A DNA stretch of 64,000 bases from Pectobacterium aroidearum (lineage in GTDB: Bacteria; Pseudomonadota; Gammaproteobacteria; Enterobacterales; Enterobacteriaceae): the NCBI RefSeq assembly GCF_041228105.1, contig NZ_CP166097.1, positions 2,976,001-3,040,000 on the forward strand, in the 5' to 3' direction. Position numbers and translations under genes: made by a program. Positions 21,001 to 31,083 of this stretch are shown here, piece after piece (the stretch's first letter is position 1; every line of letters begins with the position of its first letter). The notes under the pieces are model-generated. The model did no database searches, was not told where the DNA came from, and worked only from the letters and a program-made list of their open reading frames with translations.

Positions 21001-22497
21001 ACGTGCGACCTGCCAGGCTTCGTTGCGGTTAACCGCACCAGCAATCTTGCTCACCAGCTGATAGGCTTGCTCAAACTGGCCGTGCGCTGCATCAGCCACG
21101 CTCAGCTTCTGTTCCAGCATCAGCAGAATTTCTGTCGCTTCCTGCTCTTTGGCCTGGTAGCTGTCCAGCCACTCGTCCGCGTTATCTGCCGTTAAATCCG
21201 GCAACTGGCACAATGTGCGAGCGCGCTCCAACGCCTGCTGTGCCTGCTGGTACTGAATGGCACGTGTTTGCTGTACGTCCAGCGCCTGCTGATAATCGGC
21301 AAGCTGGCTTTTCAGTTCATCCACTTCCAGCTCAGCAGCATCGGCGCGTTCTTCGTTTTCCGCCTGCTGCTCACGCGCTTCTTCTACCACCTCGTTCTGT
21401 TCTTCGAGGCGATAGCTTAGTTCTTCCAGATCGGCGTTATAACGCTCGATTTTTTCCTGCTGGCGCATCGCGGTTTGCACCAGATTCAGGTGGTCGCTGG
21501 CTGCCTGATAATCCGTTTCCAGATCGCCTTCCGCACCGCTCTGCTCCGCGAGTTCTCGCGCCATTTCCACATGACGGTACTGTTCGCTCGACAGTTGCTT
21601 ACGGCTGGAGAACAGGTCGCGGCGCAATTCCAGCGCCCCATCAAGATGGATGCGCCGCTCATTGGCATGACGCATATAGTCAGCGGCAACATAAGACGTC
21701 GCTTCGGAGATCAGGTGTTTAAACAGATCGCGATCGGACTGGGTGACGCGGATCGCTTCCAGCGTCATGCGGTTTTCACGCAGCGCCGCTTCCATATCCT
21801 GAAACGCTTTACGCACGCCGCTGTTTTCCGGCAGTAAATAATCACGCAGCGAGCGAGTAATGGCACTGGAGATACCACCGTATAACGAGGCTTCAATCAG
21901 GCGATAAAACTTGCTACGGTCAGAAGCAGAACGCAGACGACGCGGCACCACGCCTAAATCAAACATCAGCGAGTGATAGTCGGTGATGGAGTTAAACTGC
22001 TTGAACTGAACGCCTTCCATCTCCTCAACGCGATCTTTCAACTCCTGCAACGAGAGCACCCGTGCCTGGCGATCGCCGACCACCTGCGTCAGAATTTGCG
22101 TCGGCTGGATAGCTGTCGGTAATCCCTGAATGGTGAAAGGCTTGATATCGACTTTACGGTCGCGACCCGCGACCTGCTGGAGACGAACGCCAACCAGCAC
22201 GCGCTGATGGCGCGAGTTAACGACATCCAGCGTGGAGTAGCAGACACCGGCACGTAATTTACCGTGCAGGCCTTTATCACGAGAACCGCTGGTAGCACCG
22301 GCTTCGGTCGTGTTTCTGAAGTGCAACAGCGTCAGGTCAGGGATCAGCGCCGTAATAAAGGCGGCCATCGTGGTGGATTTCCCAGCACCGTTACCGCCGG
22401 ATAGCGTGGTAACCAGTTCATCCAGATCGAAGGTGCGGGCGAAAAAGCCGTTCCAGTTGACCAGCGTTAGTGAGCGAAATTTACCGCGTTCAATCAT
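18058..22497 (-). CDS. mukB: Chromosome partition protein MukB (SMC-like)
   Basis: A 1479-residue SMC-like condensin ATPase that compacts and segregates the chromosome with MukE and MukF. The N-terminal head has Walker [11 protein letters not shown] (residues 34-43). Long Gln/Glu/Arg-rich coiled coils flank the central hinge (around [19 protein letters not shown]). The C-terminal head has the signature [12 protein letters not shown] and Walker [14 protein letters not shown]. coli MukB is 1486 residues. It is last in the operon, 51 bases after mukE. Confidence 0.98.
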   Translation of the reverse strand: MIERGKFRSLTLVNWNGFFARTFDLDELVTTLSGGNGAGKSTTMAAFITALIPDLTLLHFRNTTEAGATSGSRDKGLHGKLRAGVCYSTLDVVNSRHQRVLVGVRLQQVAGRDRKVDIKPFTIQGLPTAIQPTQILTQVVGDRQARVLSLQELKDRVEEMEGVQFKQFNSITDYHSLMFDLGVVPRRLRSASDRSKFYRLIEASLYGGISSAITRSLRDYLLPENSGVRKAFQDMEAALRENRMTLEAIRVTQSDRDLFKHLISEATSYVAADYMRHANERRIHLDGALELRRDLFSSRKQLSSEQYRHVEMARELAEQSGAEGDLETDYQAASDHLNLVQTAMRQQEKIERYNADLEELSYRLEEQNEVVEEAREQQAENEERADAAELEVDELKSQLADYQQALDVQQTRAIQYQQAQQALERARTLCQLPDLTADNADEWLDSYQAKEQEATEILLMLEQKLSVADAAHGQFEQAYQLVSKIAGAVNRNEAWQVARDLLRDSSSQRYQAERVQPLRMRLSELEQRLREQQDAERLLQDFSKRNGQDYQPEELESLQQELDARIETLSSLVAEAGERRMALRQELEQIQQRIQKLTTRAPVWLAAQEMLTQLSEQSGETFEDSRQVTEFMQQLLERERETTVERDDIASRKRQIEAQIERLSQPGGSEDPRLNALAERFGGVLLSEIYDDVTLDDAPYFSALYGPSRHAIVVADLSLVREQLAGLEDCPEDLYLIEGDPQSFDDSVFAVEELERAVVVKVAERQWRYSRFPEVPLFGRAAREMRLESLRDEREALAEQYATLSFDVQKTQRLHQSFSRFIGTHLAVVFDEDPEAEIRTLSSRRGELDRAIASFDGENQQQRQQYEQAKEASVQLNKLIPRVSLLCDETLQDRVEEIRAELDETEESARFIQQHGATLVKLEPLVSVLQSDPQQHEQLQEDYAQAQNAQRQAKQQAFALTEVVQRRAHFSYADSAGMLGENAGLNDKLRHRLELAEAERTKAREQLRQHQAQLTQYSQVQASLKSSYDAKQDMLKELTQELQDIGVRADADAEERARQRRDELHAALSTNRSRRNQLEKQITFCEAEMDSLQKKLRKLERDYHQMREQVVTAKAGWCAVMRLVKDNGVERRLHRRELAYMEGDELRSMSDKALGALRLAVADNEHLRDVLRLSEDPKRPERKIQFYIAVYQHLRERIRQDIIRTDDPVEAIEQMEIELNRLTEELTAREQMLAISSRSVANIIRKTIQREQNRIRMLNQGLQAVAFGQVKSVRLNVNVRETHTTLLNVLSEQQEMHQDLFNSNRLTFSEALAKLYQRLNPEIDMGQRTPQTIGEELLDYRNYLEMEVEVNRGADGWLRAESGALSTGEAIGTGMSILVMVVQSWEEESKRLRGKDIIPCRLLFLDEAARLDAKSIATLFELCDRLEMQLVIAAPENISPEKGTTYKLVRKVYQNNEHVHVVGLRGFGAEAPETQEQAS

Positions 22498-22548
22498 TCC
22501 TGTTCATCCTCAACACAGAGCCTACCCCAGTAGGAATGGGATACGCTC

Positions 22549-23271
22549 TTATTCATCCTCGCCCGTTTCTGGCGCGGTATCATCAGTGCGATCGTTATCG
22601 TCGCTGTCATCTTTCAGCGACAAACTACCTTCAACAGGCATCGCTTCACCATCGCGAATCATGCGTAGCTGCGCTTCGCGGGCATCATCGCCGCTGCGTA
22701 CATCAGCTCCGAAGCGGAACACCGATTCGGTAATTCTGAATTTGCTGCTGTCATTTCCCATAAAGTAGATCATGCCTAACCGACGTAAGCGGTTAAGCGA
22801 GGTTCTGACTTTTTCCTGCAGCTTCTGGCGATCCAGATCGGAACCGGTAGAACGCTGGTTAACCAGCTTCAACAGCTTACTTTCATCCGCCAGACTCAGT
22901 AGCTCTTCATACAGCTCCTGCTGGCTGAAAATGCCTTCGTGCGCCAAGCGCTCCGGACTCAGATAGAGATAACAGAGAATTTTCCCTACCATCATATCCA
23001 GCTCAGACAGCACAGAACGGGGGATCAGCGTAGTGGAGCGCGGACGCAGATAGAAAAAACCTTCCGGCGCGCGGATCAACTCTACGTTGTAACGGCTGTA
23101 GAACTCCTCCAGCACTTCCTGAAAATCCATCAGAAATACGTGGTTTTCCAGCTCTTCAATGCCAATATGACGCCCGGCGCGCAATTGGCTGTCCAGCGCA
23201 GGAAAGAGGTTATTCGACAGCGCGGTTGCCAGTTTCACTGGCATAAATTGTTCAATATTTGTCGATGACAT
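22549..23271 (-). CDS. mukE: Chromosome partition protein MukE
   Basis: A 240-residue winged-helix kleisin-interacting subunit of MukBEF. It begins [20 protein letters not shown], matching E. coli MukE, and ends in an acidic tail ([20 protein letters not shown]). I chose ATG 23271, although the frame is open to 23298, because of the E. coli alignment. The start lies 20 bases inside the end of mukF, which implies translational coupling and suits fixed subunit stoichiometry. Confidence 0.96.
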   Translation of the reverse strand: MSSTNIEQFMPVKLATALSNNLFPALDSQLRAGRHIGIEELENHVFLMDFQEVLEEFYSRYNVELIRAPEGFFYLRPRSTTLIPRSVLSELDMMVGKILCYLYLSPERLAHEGIFSQQELYEELLSLADESKLLKLVNQRSTGSDLDRQKLQEKVRTSLNRLRRLGMIYFMGNDSSKFRITESVFRFGADVRSGDDAREAQLRMIRDGEAMPVEGSLSLKDDSDDNDRTDDTAPETGEDE

Positions 23272-24577
23272 GGGCCTGCACCTTGGCTCCGTAATCATTG
23301 ATTGCCCGCCACAATGCAGGCAATCCGGTGAAATCTGCTTCGGCTACGCCCAGGCGGACTGCCTGGTCGACCACGATTCGGGCAACATCGAAATGCCGCG
23401 AGCGAGGATGCTGCGCGAGGTATTCACGCATAACTTCCCCCAAATCCAGCGGAATCTGTTGCGCTTTATATTTATGTAGCGCCTGCTCGACCAGCGCGAT
23501 CAACTGCTCGCGCATTTCACTAAACTCTTCGTATTCCAGCTCCGGCGGCAATTCACCGGTCACTTCTTCACTACGCAGCGTCAGCTCTTCGTCACGCATA
23601 TCCAGCAAACGATCGGCGTTGGCAAACGTCAACGCCCAAGGGCTATCGAAATAGCTCTGCACCGACTGACGCAGGCGCTGGGCGAAGACGCGGTTTTTAT
23701 CCATATCAATCGCAGTACGGATAAACTTATGTACGTGGCGGTCGTAGCCAATCCACAGGTCTATCGTCTGCTGTCCCCAGCTCACAATGCGATCGAGTTT
23801 GTTTTGCAGGTCAAAGACCAGTTTGTCGACAAATTCCAGATTATGCGCATTATTCATAATCGCATCCTGAATGCTCAACAGGCTCGCCTGCAACTTGTCG
23901 CCAGCGGCTTCTAGCGTATCCTGCAATTCACGCAGTGTAGACGACGTTTCCGTCAGCAGTTGTTCACAACTGCTGATCGCTGCCCGCCAATCCTGATTTA
24001 ACAGCGCCGCGATATCGTCTTTCACACCCTGCTGCTGCTCATCCATCACGCGCTGTGACAGATCGATACTGTCAAAAATTTCAGCAACGGAATATTTCAG
24101 CGGCGCAAACACATTGCGATGCCAGTGAAACTCATCGCCGCCTTCTTCTGCTGCATCGGCCGCACGGCTGAGTTCCTGTGCCACGATAGAGAGCTGCATA
24201 GAAAGTCGCAGCGTCGAGAACTCACGCTGCCGGATGTAATAATCGGTAATGCCAATCCCCAGCGGCGTCAGACGATAAATCGCATTGCCTTCCGCCTGTT
24301 CGCTGGTAAAGCGGTTAAGCAACCGCTGGCGCACCAGATCGTTAATCGCGTTATTGGCGCGGACGGTAATGGTTTCGTTCGTCTGATCAAATCCCTGACT
24401 CACATGGCGGAAGGCATCAATCAGCTCACCTTCACTCATTTCACCATCCATGCGTTCGCCGTTAAGCGTGGCGATCGCCATCAAAAACGCCAGGCGCTCG
24501 GTAGGGAGGGAAATGGAGAAATCGTTTTTTCGTGCCCAGGCGACCAGTTCGGGTACAGTCTGGGAAAAATCACTCAT
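23252..24577 (-). CDS. mukF: Chromosome partition protein MukF (kleisin)
   Basis: A 441-residue kleisin that dimerises through its N-terminal winged-helix domain ([32 protein letters not shown] region) and bridges MukB heads through its C-terminal winged helix ([21 protein letters not shown]). The central part is helical and Gln/Leu-rich. E. coli MukF is 440 residues. It overlaps cmoM by 4 bases (ATGA) upstream and mukE by 20 downstream. Confidence 0.97.
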   Translation of the reverse strand: MSDFSQTVPELVAWARKNDFSISLPTERLAFLMAIATLNGERMDGEMSEGELIDAFRHVSQGFDQTNETITVRANNAINDLVRQRLLNRFTSEQAEGNAIYRLTPLGIGITDYYIRQREFSTLRLSMQLSIVAQELSRAADAAEEGGDEFHWHRNVFAPLKYSVAEIFDSIDLSQRVMDEQQQGVKDDIAALLNQDWRAAISSCEQLLTETSSTLRELQDTLEAAGDKLQASLLSIQDAIMNNAHNLEFVDKLVFDLQNKLDRIVSWGQQTIDLWIGYDRHVHKFIRTAIDMDKNRVFAQRLRQSVQSYFDSPWALTFANADRLLDMRDEELTLRSEEVTGELPPELEYEEFSEMREQLIALVEQALHKYKAQQIPLDLGEVMREYLAQHPRSRHFDVARIVVDQAVRLGVAEADFTGLPALWRAINDYGAKVQAHVIDKY

Positions 24578-25359
24578 AATGCATCCTTTAAATGGGGTTT
24601 ATGCGCCATGACATGGATATAACGGCCCAAACTCACAAAAGGCTCCTGCCGACAATACCGCTGTTCGAGCTCCAGAATGTCGGCAAACTTATCAATTTGC
24701 TGCTGCTTATTCTGCAGGTAGTCATGAAACACACGCACGCCAGTTTTCCCGCTAATGGTCAGCCCCATTTCATCAAGCCAGCCGTACACCTCTTGCGGAT
24801 CCAGCGGATGATCTGGCGATAGCGAGCGCTTTTTGTTCTTCGGCATACCGGCCTGAACATAATCAAAGTTGCCCAGCACCATGTTACGCATCAACAGTCC
24901 GTGATGGTTATAAAACATCAAAGACAGCGCACCACCTGGCGACAGGCAATCATACAATATTTTCAGCATCTGCTGCGGTTGCGCGACCCACTCCAGCACC
25001 GCGTGGAACAATATCAGATCGGCGGGGCTTTCCATATATTGCGCGATATCCTGTGCGGCACACTGCACAAAACGCATATTATGGGTCACGCCCTGCGCCT
25101 CTGCCGCATTTTTGGCGCGCTGAATCATCTCATCGGAAACATCGCACAACAATACCTGATGTCCTAAAGCCGCCAGACGACACGCCATCTGCCCTTCACC
25201 GCCTCCCGCATCAAGGATGCGCAATGGGCGTGCCGGAAGTCGGATCAAAAGATCGCTAAGATCCTGCCACAATACCGCCAGCCGAAGTCTCCCCTTCGTT
25301 GTGCCATAGATATTCTGAGCAAATTTTTCGGCGATATCGTTAAAATTGCGATCCTGCAT
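24574..25359 (-). CDS. cmoM: tRNA 5-carboxymethoxyuridine methyltransferase CmoM (SmtA)
   Basis: A 261-residue SAM methyltransferase that methylates cmo5U34 to mcmo5U in wobble-position tRNAs. SAM motif I is [20 protein letters not shown] (about residue 44), followed by the acidic CDVSDEM. It begins [23 protein letters not shown], nearly the E. coli start. It is the first gene of the cmoM-mukFEB operon, so a tRNA modifier and condensin share a transcript, as in E. coli. Confidence 0.95.
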   Translation of the reverse strand: MQDRNFNDIAEKFAQNIYGTTKGRLRLAVLWQDLSDLLIRLPARPLRILDAGGGEGQMACRLAALGHQVLLCDVSDEMIQRAKNAAEAQGVTHNMRFVQCAAQDIAQYMESPADLILFHAVLEWVAQPQQMLKILYDCLSPGGALSLMFYNHHGLLMRNMVLGNFDYVQAGMPKNKKRSLSPDHPLDPQEVYGWLDEMGLTISGKTGVRVFHDYLQNKQQQIDKFADILELEQRYCRQEPFVSLGRYIHVMAHKPHLKDAL

Positions 25360-25426
25360 CAGTCATTGTTCCGCATCATATAAACGGGGGAGCTCGTGCA
25401 GCACATGTCTGCGCGATGCGATTTTT

Positions 25427-25453
25427 CCAGCCTGCCATTTTGGCACAGGCTGG
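25427..25453. repeat. Inverted repeat in the cmoM/elyC divergent promoter
   Basis: CCAGCCTG and CAGGCTGG flank an 11-base centre (CCATTTTGGCA) that itself pairs partly (CCA/TGG). It lies in the 166-bp gap between the divergent muk operon and elyC. With no T-tract on the plus strand it is more likely an operator or REP-like element than a terminator. Confidence 0.4.
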
Positions 25454-25525
25454 CTTAGAATAAATGGCCTTACCGCATGATATCTTCCCGGATGCGGGTT
25501 TTTCACTCAAAAGGAATGCAATTTT

Positions 25526-26374
25526 ATGCTTTTCACACTCAAAAAGTTCGTCGGTGGCCTTCTGCAGCCTCTGCCATTGCTATTGCTTCTGATGGGTGTT
25601 GGCCTGCTGCTGCTCTGGTTTACCCAACGGCAGCGCACGGGAAGAACGATAATCTTAGCCAGTTGGCTGGCGCTGATTCTGCTCAGCCTGCAACCTGTCG
25701 CCGATAGGCTGCTGTTACCACTGGAATCACACTACCCAACCTGGCGGCAAACGCTGCAGGCGAGCAAAGCCGACTATATTGTCGTGCTGGGCGGGGGGTA
25801 TACCTATAACGCGGAATGGGCACCCAGTTCCAATTTGATCAGCAACAGCCTCCCGCGCGTGACGGAAGGGATTCGCCTTTATCATGCCAACCCCGGCGCA
25901 AAATTAATTTTTACTGGCGGCGCGGCGCAGGGTAACCCAGTTAGCAGTGCGAAAACCGCTGCGCTGGTCGCAGAAAGTCTGGGTATTCCTCAGCAGGATA
26001 TCGTCATTCTGGATACGCCAAGGGATACGGAAGAAGAAGCGGCGGCAACCGCTAAGATTGTTGGCGATCGCCCTTTCTTGCTGGTGACCTCGGCAAACCA
26101 CCTGCCTCGCGCCATACGGTTCTTCCAGGCTCAGGGGCTTGCACCGATTCCGGCTCCGGCGAATCAGATGGCGATCACGTCTGCGCTCAACCCGTGGGAG
26201 AAAGTCTTTCCTTCCGCTTACTATTTATCGCACAGCGAACGCGCCTGGTATGAAACACTCGGTCGCCTCTGGCAAGCGCTGAAAGGAACGTCGGCAACAC
26301 CACACAGCGCCGAACAACCACAGGATCACTCCAGCCAAGGGGACAGCTCTCGGGAAGCCACATCAAAGAGCTGA
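25526..26374 (+). CDS. elyC: Envelope biogenesis factor ElyC (DUF218)
   Basis: A 282-residue inner-membrane protein needed in E. coli for peptidoglycan assembly at low temperature, probably through the lipid carrier pool. Two N-terminal membrane segments (about residues 12-32 and 40-56) precede a periplasmic DUF218 domain (YIVVLGGGYTYN, LIFTGGAAQGNPVSSAKT, FLLVTSANHLPRA). Its 3' end overlaps ycbJ by 49 bases in convergent orientation. An AAAGGAATGC ribosome-binding region precedes the ATG. Confidence 0.93.
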   Translation: MLFTLKKFVGGLLQPLPLLLLLMGVGLLLLWFTQRQRTGRTIILASWLALILLSLQPVADRLLLPLESHYPTWRQTLQASKADYIVVLGGGYTYNAEWAPSSNLISNSLPRVTEGIRLYHANPGAKLIFTGGAAQGNPVSSAKTAALVAESLGIPQQDIVILDTPRDTEEEAAATAKIVGDRPFLLVTSANHLPRAIRFFQAQGLAPIPAPANQMAITSALNPWEKVFPSAYYLSHSERAWYETLGRLWQALKGTSATPHSAEQPQDHSSQGDSSREATSKS

Positions 26375-27219
26375 CGGTCTAATTGACCGGTGTGGATATA
26401 ACGAGCCACGGCTTCCCAGATAACATACAACCAGCGCCGATAGACAAAAGACTCAGCTACCGGTGCCTGTTTTAGGTAGTGATAAAGCAGTTGCTCCGGC
26501 ATCCCGGTTTCACAAAGCCGGAAGAGCTCATACTCTCTGGGTGCCCACAGCATCATGCCTGGATTAATCATCGCCAACAGTTGATCGCTACGCGCGTCTT
26601 TCAACATGCTGCGCAGCGAAAGATTGCCGTGAACCAGTACACAGCCATCCTCAAAATCTTCAAATAGCATCGCTAAACACTGGCGAGAACGATAAAGTAC
26701 GCCTCGATCTTGTTGCGTCAGCTGTGGCGCACTGACATTGAGTAACGTCGACCACAGCACTTCTACACGCTGTTGGTACCAACTGACCCAGTCGTTGTCC
26801 TGCGTGCTATCGACAGAACCGACGCAACCATGACTATCAATGCGGTGCCAGGCTAATACGCTTTCAACAATCTGATCCATCAGAAGCGTCCAACGCTGAC
26901 CGCTTCTTGGTGGTGCCTCCACCGACACACCGCGCAGGCGCTCAATCAGTAACAACTCACGATAAGGCTGCTGCTGCGTCAATACCAGCCCATAAACGGT
27001 TGGCAAACGAACATCGCCCTCACGCGCCAGCATCGAGAGCTTGTAGGCTTCTTGCTGTGCGACGCCCTGGCAAACATAGCTTTTAGCCAACAAAGGAATG
27101 GCGTTGCCTTCTTTATCATACAAGGCATACAGATCCGCATAGGGCTGTTCGCTTATGCGCTCAAGCCGGCTGAGGCTTTCCCCCAACACGGTGCTGAGCT
27201 CCGATTTCAACTGTTCCAT
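26326..27219 (-). CDS. ycbJ: YcbJ, phosphotransferase-like protein of unknown function
   Basis: A 297-residue soluble protein with a weak aminoglycoside-phosphotransferase/protein-kinase fold. The segment CVLVHGNLSLRSML resembles the catalytic HGDxxxxN loop, with Asn in place of the Asp, so activity is doubtful. The N-terminal YALYDKEGNAIPLLAKSYV resembles the nucleotide-lysine strand. It sits between elyC and kdsB as in E. coli, except for the inserted pectate lyase. Function is not established. Confidence 0.88.
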   Translation of the reverse strand: MEQLKSELSTVLGESLSRLERISEQPYADLYALYDKEGNAIPLLAKSYVCQGVAQQEAYKLSMLAREGDVRLPTVYGLVLTQQQPYRELLLIERLRGVSVEAPPRSGQRWTLLMDQIVESVLAWHRIDSHGCVGSVDSTQDNDWVSWYQQRVEVLWSTLLNVSAPQLTQQDRGVLYRSRQCLAMLFEDFEDGCVLVHGNLSLRSMLKDARSDQLLAMINPGMMLWAPREYELFRLCETGMPEQLLYHYLKQAPVAESFVYRRWLYVIWEAVARYIHTGQLDRQLFDVASRELSPWLE

Positions 27220-27320
27220 AAACGGCTATACCCCCGTTGAGCCAAATGACTCCGTTCACCATGATGCGGTGAGCGGAGGACAAATTCTTCAACGCAGATC
27301 AAATAAAAGAGGATCAATGA

Positions 27321-27415
27321 CGGCAGGGAACATGCCCTGCCGGTGTTATTGCCGCACTATCCCCTGCCTGTTAGCAGGGGGACAGTGTGAGTGACAGGCG
27401 AGTGTATTTACACTC
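27321..27415 (-). repeat. Three tandem inverted repeats downstream of the pectate lyase
   Basis: Three stems occur in 95 bases: CGGCAGGG/CCCTGCCG (27321-27342), CCCCTGC/GCAGGGG (27361-27380) and the palindrome GAGTGTATTTACACTC (27400-27415). The second and third follow the lyase stop on the minus strand and may terminate transcription, though none has a clean U-tract. Confidence 0.5.
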
Positions 27416-27420
27416 CGCCA

Positions 27421-28734
27421 TTATTCGCGTTCAAAAGCACCCAGATCTGGGGCTGAACCTTTGTAAGGCAGTTTGACATCCCCACCCTTGTTGATTAGCG
27501 CACTACCCGACGCAAGATGCAGGCTCTTCAGTACTGGCAAGCTGCCATCCGCCTGACGCGGTGCATCCCAGCCGGTCACGGAAACGCTCTCGAAGTCAGA
27601 ATCTGATACCGCAATTTTCAGATCCCATGAGTTGTAGCGCATGTTCGCACCGTCGGAGAACGACAGGTCTTTACCGCCATGAGAAACGTTATTGCGTAGC
27701 GTACCTAGCCCAATCGCTTTTCCGTTTGCATCAATACCGCGGATATTAAAGTTAGGGTTATTTTTATAACCGGTGTTGTTAAAGAAATCGTTCGCAACCG
27801 GATGGTGGTTAGCATAAAAACCGGCCGCTTTATTTAAAAACGCAACCGAGTTACGCACGGTATGCTTTACCGCATTTGCCACATAAACGCCGCCGTAGCC
27901 ACCGACTTTAAAGCCATTACCATTACCTGCCGGCAGCGACTGCGTCGTTCCCGGCAAATAACCGTGTGACCACGCCCAAGAGTTTTCAATCAGCACCGGA
28001 GAATAGGCATTAATTAAATCGAAGCCATCATCCGAGTTTGACCATGCCCGGCAACCGCGGAAAATATTACCTGGTTGATTAGCCGGAATATGCGCACCAA
28101 ATCCATCGCCACTTTGACCAGCGCCATTAGAGGTCAGCGGATCGTAATTATGGTGGGAGTCACTATTCAATACCAGGTTATATCCCCCACGCTGGATAAA
28201 CAAACCCGTGCCCATAATATGGTGGATATTTAACTGCTCGAATATATTATTGCTGCCCCTTATCCATACTCCCCAGGATTCATGGTTAAGGTTATTGCGC
28301 TGCGGAACACCGGTTATTTCCAGTCCTTTCAGAGAGATCCAATCTGCCACAACGTTGAAGCCTTTGACGCGGCAATCATCCTGCATCTGGCTGAAATCAA
28401 ACACGGGCACTTCTCCGCTGTACGCCCAATACTCAATGCGCTTACCTTCGGTACCGCTCTTATTCAGCGTAATCGCGTTCACCACATCAGTACGCGTTGC
28501 ACAGACGTTCAGCCCCTTGGTAAACACGTAGTTACCGCCACGGATCCACAGGCGGTCGCCAGGATTTAATGTTTTCTGTGCGCGATCGATCGTTTTCCAG
28601 GGGGAGTTTTTACTGCCGTTATTCGCGTCATTGCCGTTGGGCGCCATATAATACACCGCCGCGCTGCTGCCCGCCGCAGCCCCCATCAGCATACCGCCGA
28701 GAAAAAAATTTGCGATATAACGTTTAGCATTCAT
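27421..28734 (-). CDS. Secreted pectate lyase, polysaccharide lyase family 9 (PelL-like)
   Basis: A 437-residue beta-helix enzyme that cleaves polygalacturonate by calcium-dependent beta-elimination. The signal peptide is MNAKRYIANFFLGGMLMGAAAG followed by SSAA. PL9 active-site landmarks are present in order: GDGFGAH, NSDDGFDL (calcium-binding Asp cluster) and NGFKVGG (the proposed catalytic Lys), and the chain ends in GSAPDLGAFERE, as in Dickeya PelL. I chose ATG 28734 (AAGGACGG upstream) over an in-frame ATG at 28782, which lies in a hairpin. It interrupts the E. coli ycbJ-kdsB order, a niche-specific insertion. No convincing KdgR box was found. Confidence 0.88.
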   Translation of the reverse strand: MNAKRYIANFFLGGMLMGAAAGSSAAVYYMAPNGNDANNGSKNSPWKTIDRAQKTLNPGDRLWIRGGNYVFTKGLNVCATRTDVVNAITLNKSGTEGKRIEYWAYSGEVPVFDFSQMQDDCRVKGFNVVADWISLKGLEITGVPQRNNLNHESWGVWIRGSNNIFEQLNIHHIMGTGLFIQRGGYNLVLNSDSHHNYDPLTSNGAGQSGDGFGAHIPANQPGNIFRGCRAWSNSDDGFDLINAYSPVLIENSWAWSHGYLPGTTQSLPAGNGNGFKVGGYGGVYVANAVKHTVRNSVAFLNKAAGFYANHHPVANDFFNNTGYKNNPNFNIRGIDANGKAIGLGTLRNNVSHGGKDLSFSDGANMRYNSWDLKIAVSDSDFESVSVTGWDAPRQADGSLPVLKSLHLASGSALINKGGDVKLPYKGSAPDLGAFERE

Positions 28735-28957
28735 ATCATTACCGTCCTTAGTTGAAATAATAAAAACGCCATGCAAAAACATGGCGAATTGATAGTAGCA
28801 TTTAAATATGAAAATAAAAGTTCCACTCGCTACTCATCAATTCAGAATGAAAATAAATCGCCTATGGAATAAAGCAGCACAGCGTAATTTGAGAATTTTT
28901 AAGAATACTTATCTAAATAAGTGCTAAATAATTTAAAAGATAATATGTCGTATAAAG
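28735..28957 (-). promoter_or_regulatory. Promoter and leader region of the pectate lyase
   Basis: This AT-rich 220-base stretch lies between the kdsB terminator and the lyase start and must hold the lyase promoter. It ends with a terminator-like hairpin just upstream of the gene. No open frame with a ribosome-binding site is evident. Confidence 0.45.
28757..28786 (-). terminator. Terminator-like hairpin in the lyase leader
   Basis: On the minus strand CGCCATG-TTTTTG-CATGGCG is followed at once by TTTTTATTATTT. The stem ends 33 bases before ATG 28734, so transcription of the lyase must read through it. Confidence 0.6.
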
Positions 28958-29010
28958 AAAAAACTTCATGGAGAAAATCTATTCCGGCAAGAATAGATCC
29001 CCCATGAAGT
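28958..29010 (-). terminator. kdsB operon terminator
   Basis: A long hairpin with outer stem ACTTCATGG / CCATGAAGT and inner stem ATCTATTC / GAATAGAT, followed on the minus strand by TTTTTTCTTTA. It lies 28 bases past the kdsB stop and separates this operon from the lyase gene. Confidence 0.85.
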
Positions 29011-29037
29011 ATTCATAGTCGCGTGGTGTGATAGGTC

Positions 29038-29790
29038 TTAGCGATTCGCCATAACGTGCCGCACACGCGCCAGATCTTCTGGCGTATCCACGCCAACGCT
29101 AGGCACCGCTTTCGCAACCGCAACATGAATCTTCTCGCCGTACCATAGCACGCGCAGCTGTTCCAGTAATTCGATTTGCTCCAGTTGGCTCGGTGCCCAA
29201 CTGACATAACGACGCACAAACCCGGCACGGTAGGCATAGATGCCGAGATGACGCAGGAAATGATCGCCAATAGTTTCCTTAGACTGAGCAAAACGCTCTC
29301 TGTCCCAAGGGATCGTCGCACGAGAAAAATACAGCGCATATCCCTCCGCGTCGGTCACCACTTTTACTGCATTCGGGTTGAATGCTTCTTCGCTGGTTTC
29401 AATCGGCACCGCCAGCGTTGCCATTCCCGCTTTACTGGCTGCGAGGTTTTCCGCCACCTGACGAATGATCACGGAAGGAATGAGTGGCTCATCGCCCTGA
29501 ACGTTAACGATGATGTCATCGTCAGTAAAACCGTAGCGTTCGATAACTTCAGCCAAGCGCTCCGTACCGGAATTATGATCGGCACGGGTCAGGCACACTT
29601 CACCACCAGCTTGCTTCACGGCCGTTTCAACATCAGGATGGTCGGTGGCGACAATCACGCGCTGCGCTCCCGATTCCAGCGCCCGCTCCATCACATGGAC
29701 GACCATCGGTTTACCGTTGATGTCCGCCAACGGCTTACCCGGCAGTCGGCTTGACGCAAAACGCGCAGGAATGATCACGGTATAGGTCAT
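29038..29790 (-). CDS. kdsB: 3-deoxy-manno-octulosonate cytidylyltransferase
   Basis: A 250-residue enzyme activating KDO to CMP-KDO for lipid A-core synthesis. It begins [20 protein letters not shown], with the nucleotide-binding loop of sugar cytidylyltransferases, and contains [10 protein letters not shown]. It overlaps ycaR by 4 bases and belongs to the lipid A transcript ycaI-msbA-lpxK-ycaR-kdsB, in E. coli order. Length is close to E. coli KdsB (248). Confidence 0.97.
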   Translation of the reverse strand: MTYTVIIPARFASSRLPGKPLADINGKPMVVHVMERALESGAQRVIVATDHPDVETAVKQAGGEVCLTRADHNSGTERLAEVIERYGFTDDDIIVNVQGDEPLIPSVIIRQVAENLAASKAGMATLAVPIETSEEAFNPNAVKVVTDAEGYALYFSRATIPWDRERFAQSKETIGDHFLRHLGIYAYRAGFVRRYVSWAPSQLEQIELLEQLRVLWYGEKIHVAVAKAVPSVGVDTPEDLARVRHVMANR

Positions 29791-29969
29791 TGTGTTATCT
29801 CGTCAGCGCCGAGTTTACGAGCCTCGTTTTCCAGCAGCACGGGGATGCCATCACGAACCGGATAGGCCAAACCATCGACCTTGCATATCAGCTCCAGTTT
29901 CTCTTTATTAAAATACAGCCGACCGTTACAAACAGGACAGGCAACAATCTCAAGTAAACGGTGATCCAT
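29787..29969 (-). CDS. ycaR: Trm112-family small protein YcaR
   Basis: A 60-residue zinc-ribbon-like protein ([18 protein letters not shown], then [20 protein letters not shown]). The CPVC pair and a later Cys are visible. Bacterial members of this family are thought to assist partner enzymes; the function here is unknown. The frame is open much further upstream, but ATG 29969 is preceded by GGAGGAAGC and gives the E. coli length. It is coupled to kdsB by an ATGA overlap. Confidence 0.93.
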   Translation of the reverse strand: MDHRLLEIVACPVCNGRLYFNKEKLELICKVDGLAYPVRDGIPVLLENEARKLGADEITQ

Positions 29970-30081
29970 GCTTCCTCCATCTTTGGCCGATCGATGATCG
30001 GTATGTTCTTTCTCGCTATGGCAGCGATCTACTATGGCGATACCTTCTGGAAGATATCTAAAACCGTGGTACAAGTTCGAT

Positions 30082-31083
30082 TTATGTTCTGTTACTCGTA
30101 TGCAGCTTAATCACGTTTTCCAGTTTATCGAGCAACTGCGTGCCGCGGGGCTCAGCGAGCATGGCATCGACCGGCAGATACCACCAATTACGTTGGGCAA
30201 ACGCCTTACATTTCACAGCATCTTTTTCCGTCATCAGCAGCGGCTGTGTCGCATCCTGAGTCAGCGATTCAAGCTGTTCTGGTTGGTACGATTGATGGTC
30301 AGCAAAGGCAATTTCACGTGCAATGCTGACGCCAGCCTCTCGCAACGTAGCAAAAAAACGCGGGGGATGTCCGATACCCGCCATCGCAACGACATCATGC
30401 AACTGGCTTAGCGGTCGAGACTCACCAGAAAGTAAGTTAACTGCCATCCCAGCCGTTAATGTCATGCCTATCTCATTTGTTCGCGGCGTGCCGCCGTTAA
30501 CAATAACAGCATCCACCGACGTCAGACGAGTTTCTCTTTCCCGCATTGGACCCGCAGGCAGCCACCATCCATTGCCAAAACGCCGCATTCCATCAATCAC
30601 AACCAGCTCAATATCTCTTTCCAACGCATAGTGCTGTAATCCATCGTCCGTGATCACAACATCTAACGTGTGCTGTGCCAATAACGCACTCACGGCGTCC
30701 CGACGACGGGGAGCTACCGCAACGGGCGCTCCGGTTCGCTGAAAAATCAGAACCGGCTCATCGCCTGCCTGCGCCGTTGTTACCGTGTCATCTAGCAGCA
30801 GAGGATAACGTTCAGCTTTTCCACCGTAGCCGCGTGACACCACGCCGACACGATAGCCTCTGCGCTGTAGGTGCTCGACAAGCCAAATGACGACTGGCGT
30901 TTTCCCATTGCCGCCTGCCGTCAGATTTCCCACGACCACGACAGGAACGGGGGATCGCCAGCTTTTCCGCCACCCCAGTCGATAGCTTTGGCGGATCAGA
31001 AACGTGATAAATCCGTATAGCCACGACAACGGCAACAATAGCCAATAGAGCCGCGACCGCCCAGACCAGATACGCTCAATCAT
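30082..31083 (-). CDS. lpxK: Tetraacyldisaccharide 4'-kinase
   Basis: A 333-residue inner-membrane-associated kinase that adds the 4'-phosphate to lipid A precursor (lipid IVA formation). The N-terminal hydrophobic helix ([19 protein letters not shown]) anchors it, and the P-loop is [12 protein letters not shown] (about residue 55). TDDGLQHY is the conserved acidic motif. It overlaps the end of msbA by 4 bases, matching the essential msbA-lpxK pair of E. coli. Confidence 0.97.
   Translation of the reverse strand: MIERIWSGRSRLYWLLLPLSWLYGFITFLIRQSYRLGWRKSWRSPVPVVVVGNLTAGGNGKTPVVIWLVEHLQRRGYRVGVVSRGYGGKAERYPLLLDDTVTTAQAGDEPVLIFQRTGAPVAVAPRRRDAVSALLAQHTLDVVITDDGLQHYALERDIELVVIDGMRRFGNGWWLPAGPMRERETRLTSVDAVIVNGGTPRTNEIGMTLTAGMAVNLLSGESRPLSQLHDVVAMAGIGHPPRFFATLREAGVSIAREIAFADHQSYQPEQLESLTQDATQPLLMTEKDAVKCKAFAQRNWWYLPVDAMLAEPRGTQLLDKLENVIKLHTSNRT

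Noticed and set aside
28735..28957. KdgR operator upstream of the pectate lyase
   Set aside because: AT-rich stretches such as AATGAAAATAAATCGC resemble one half-site, but no stretch has both halves with the right spacing.
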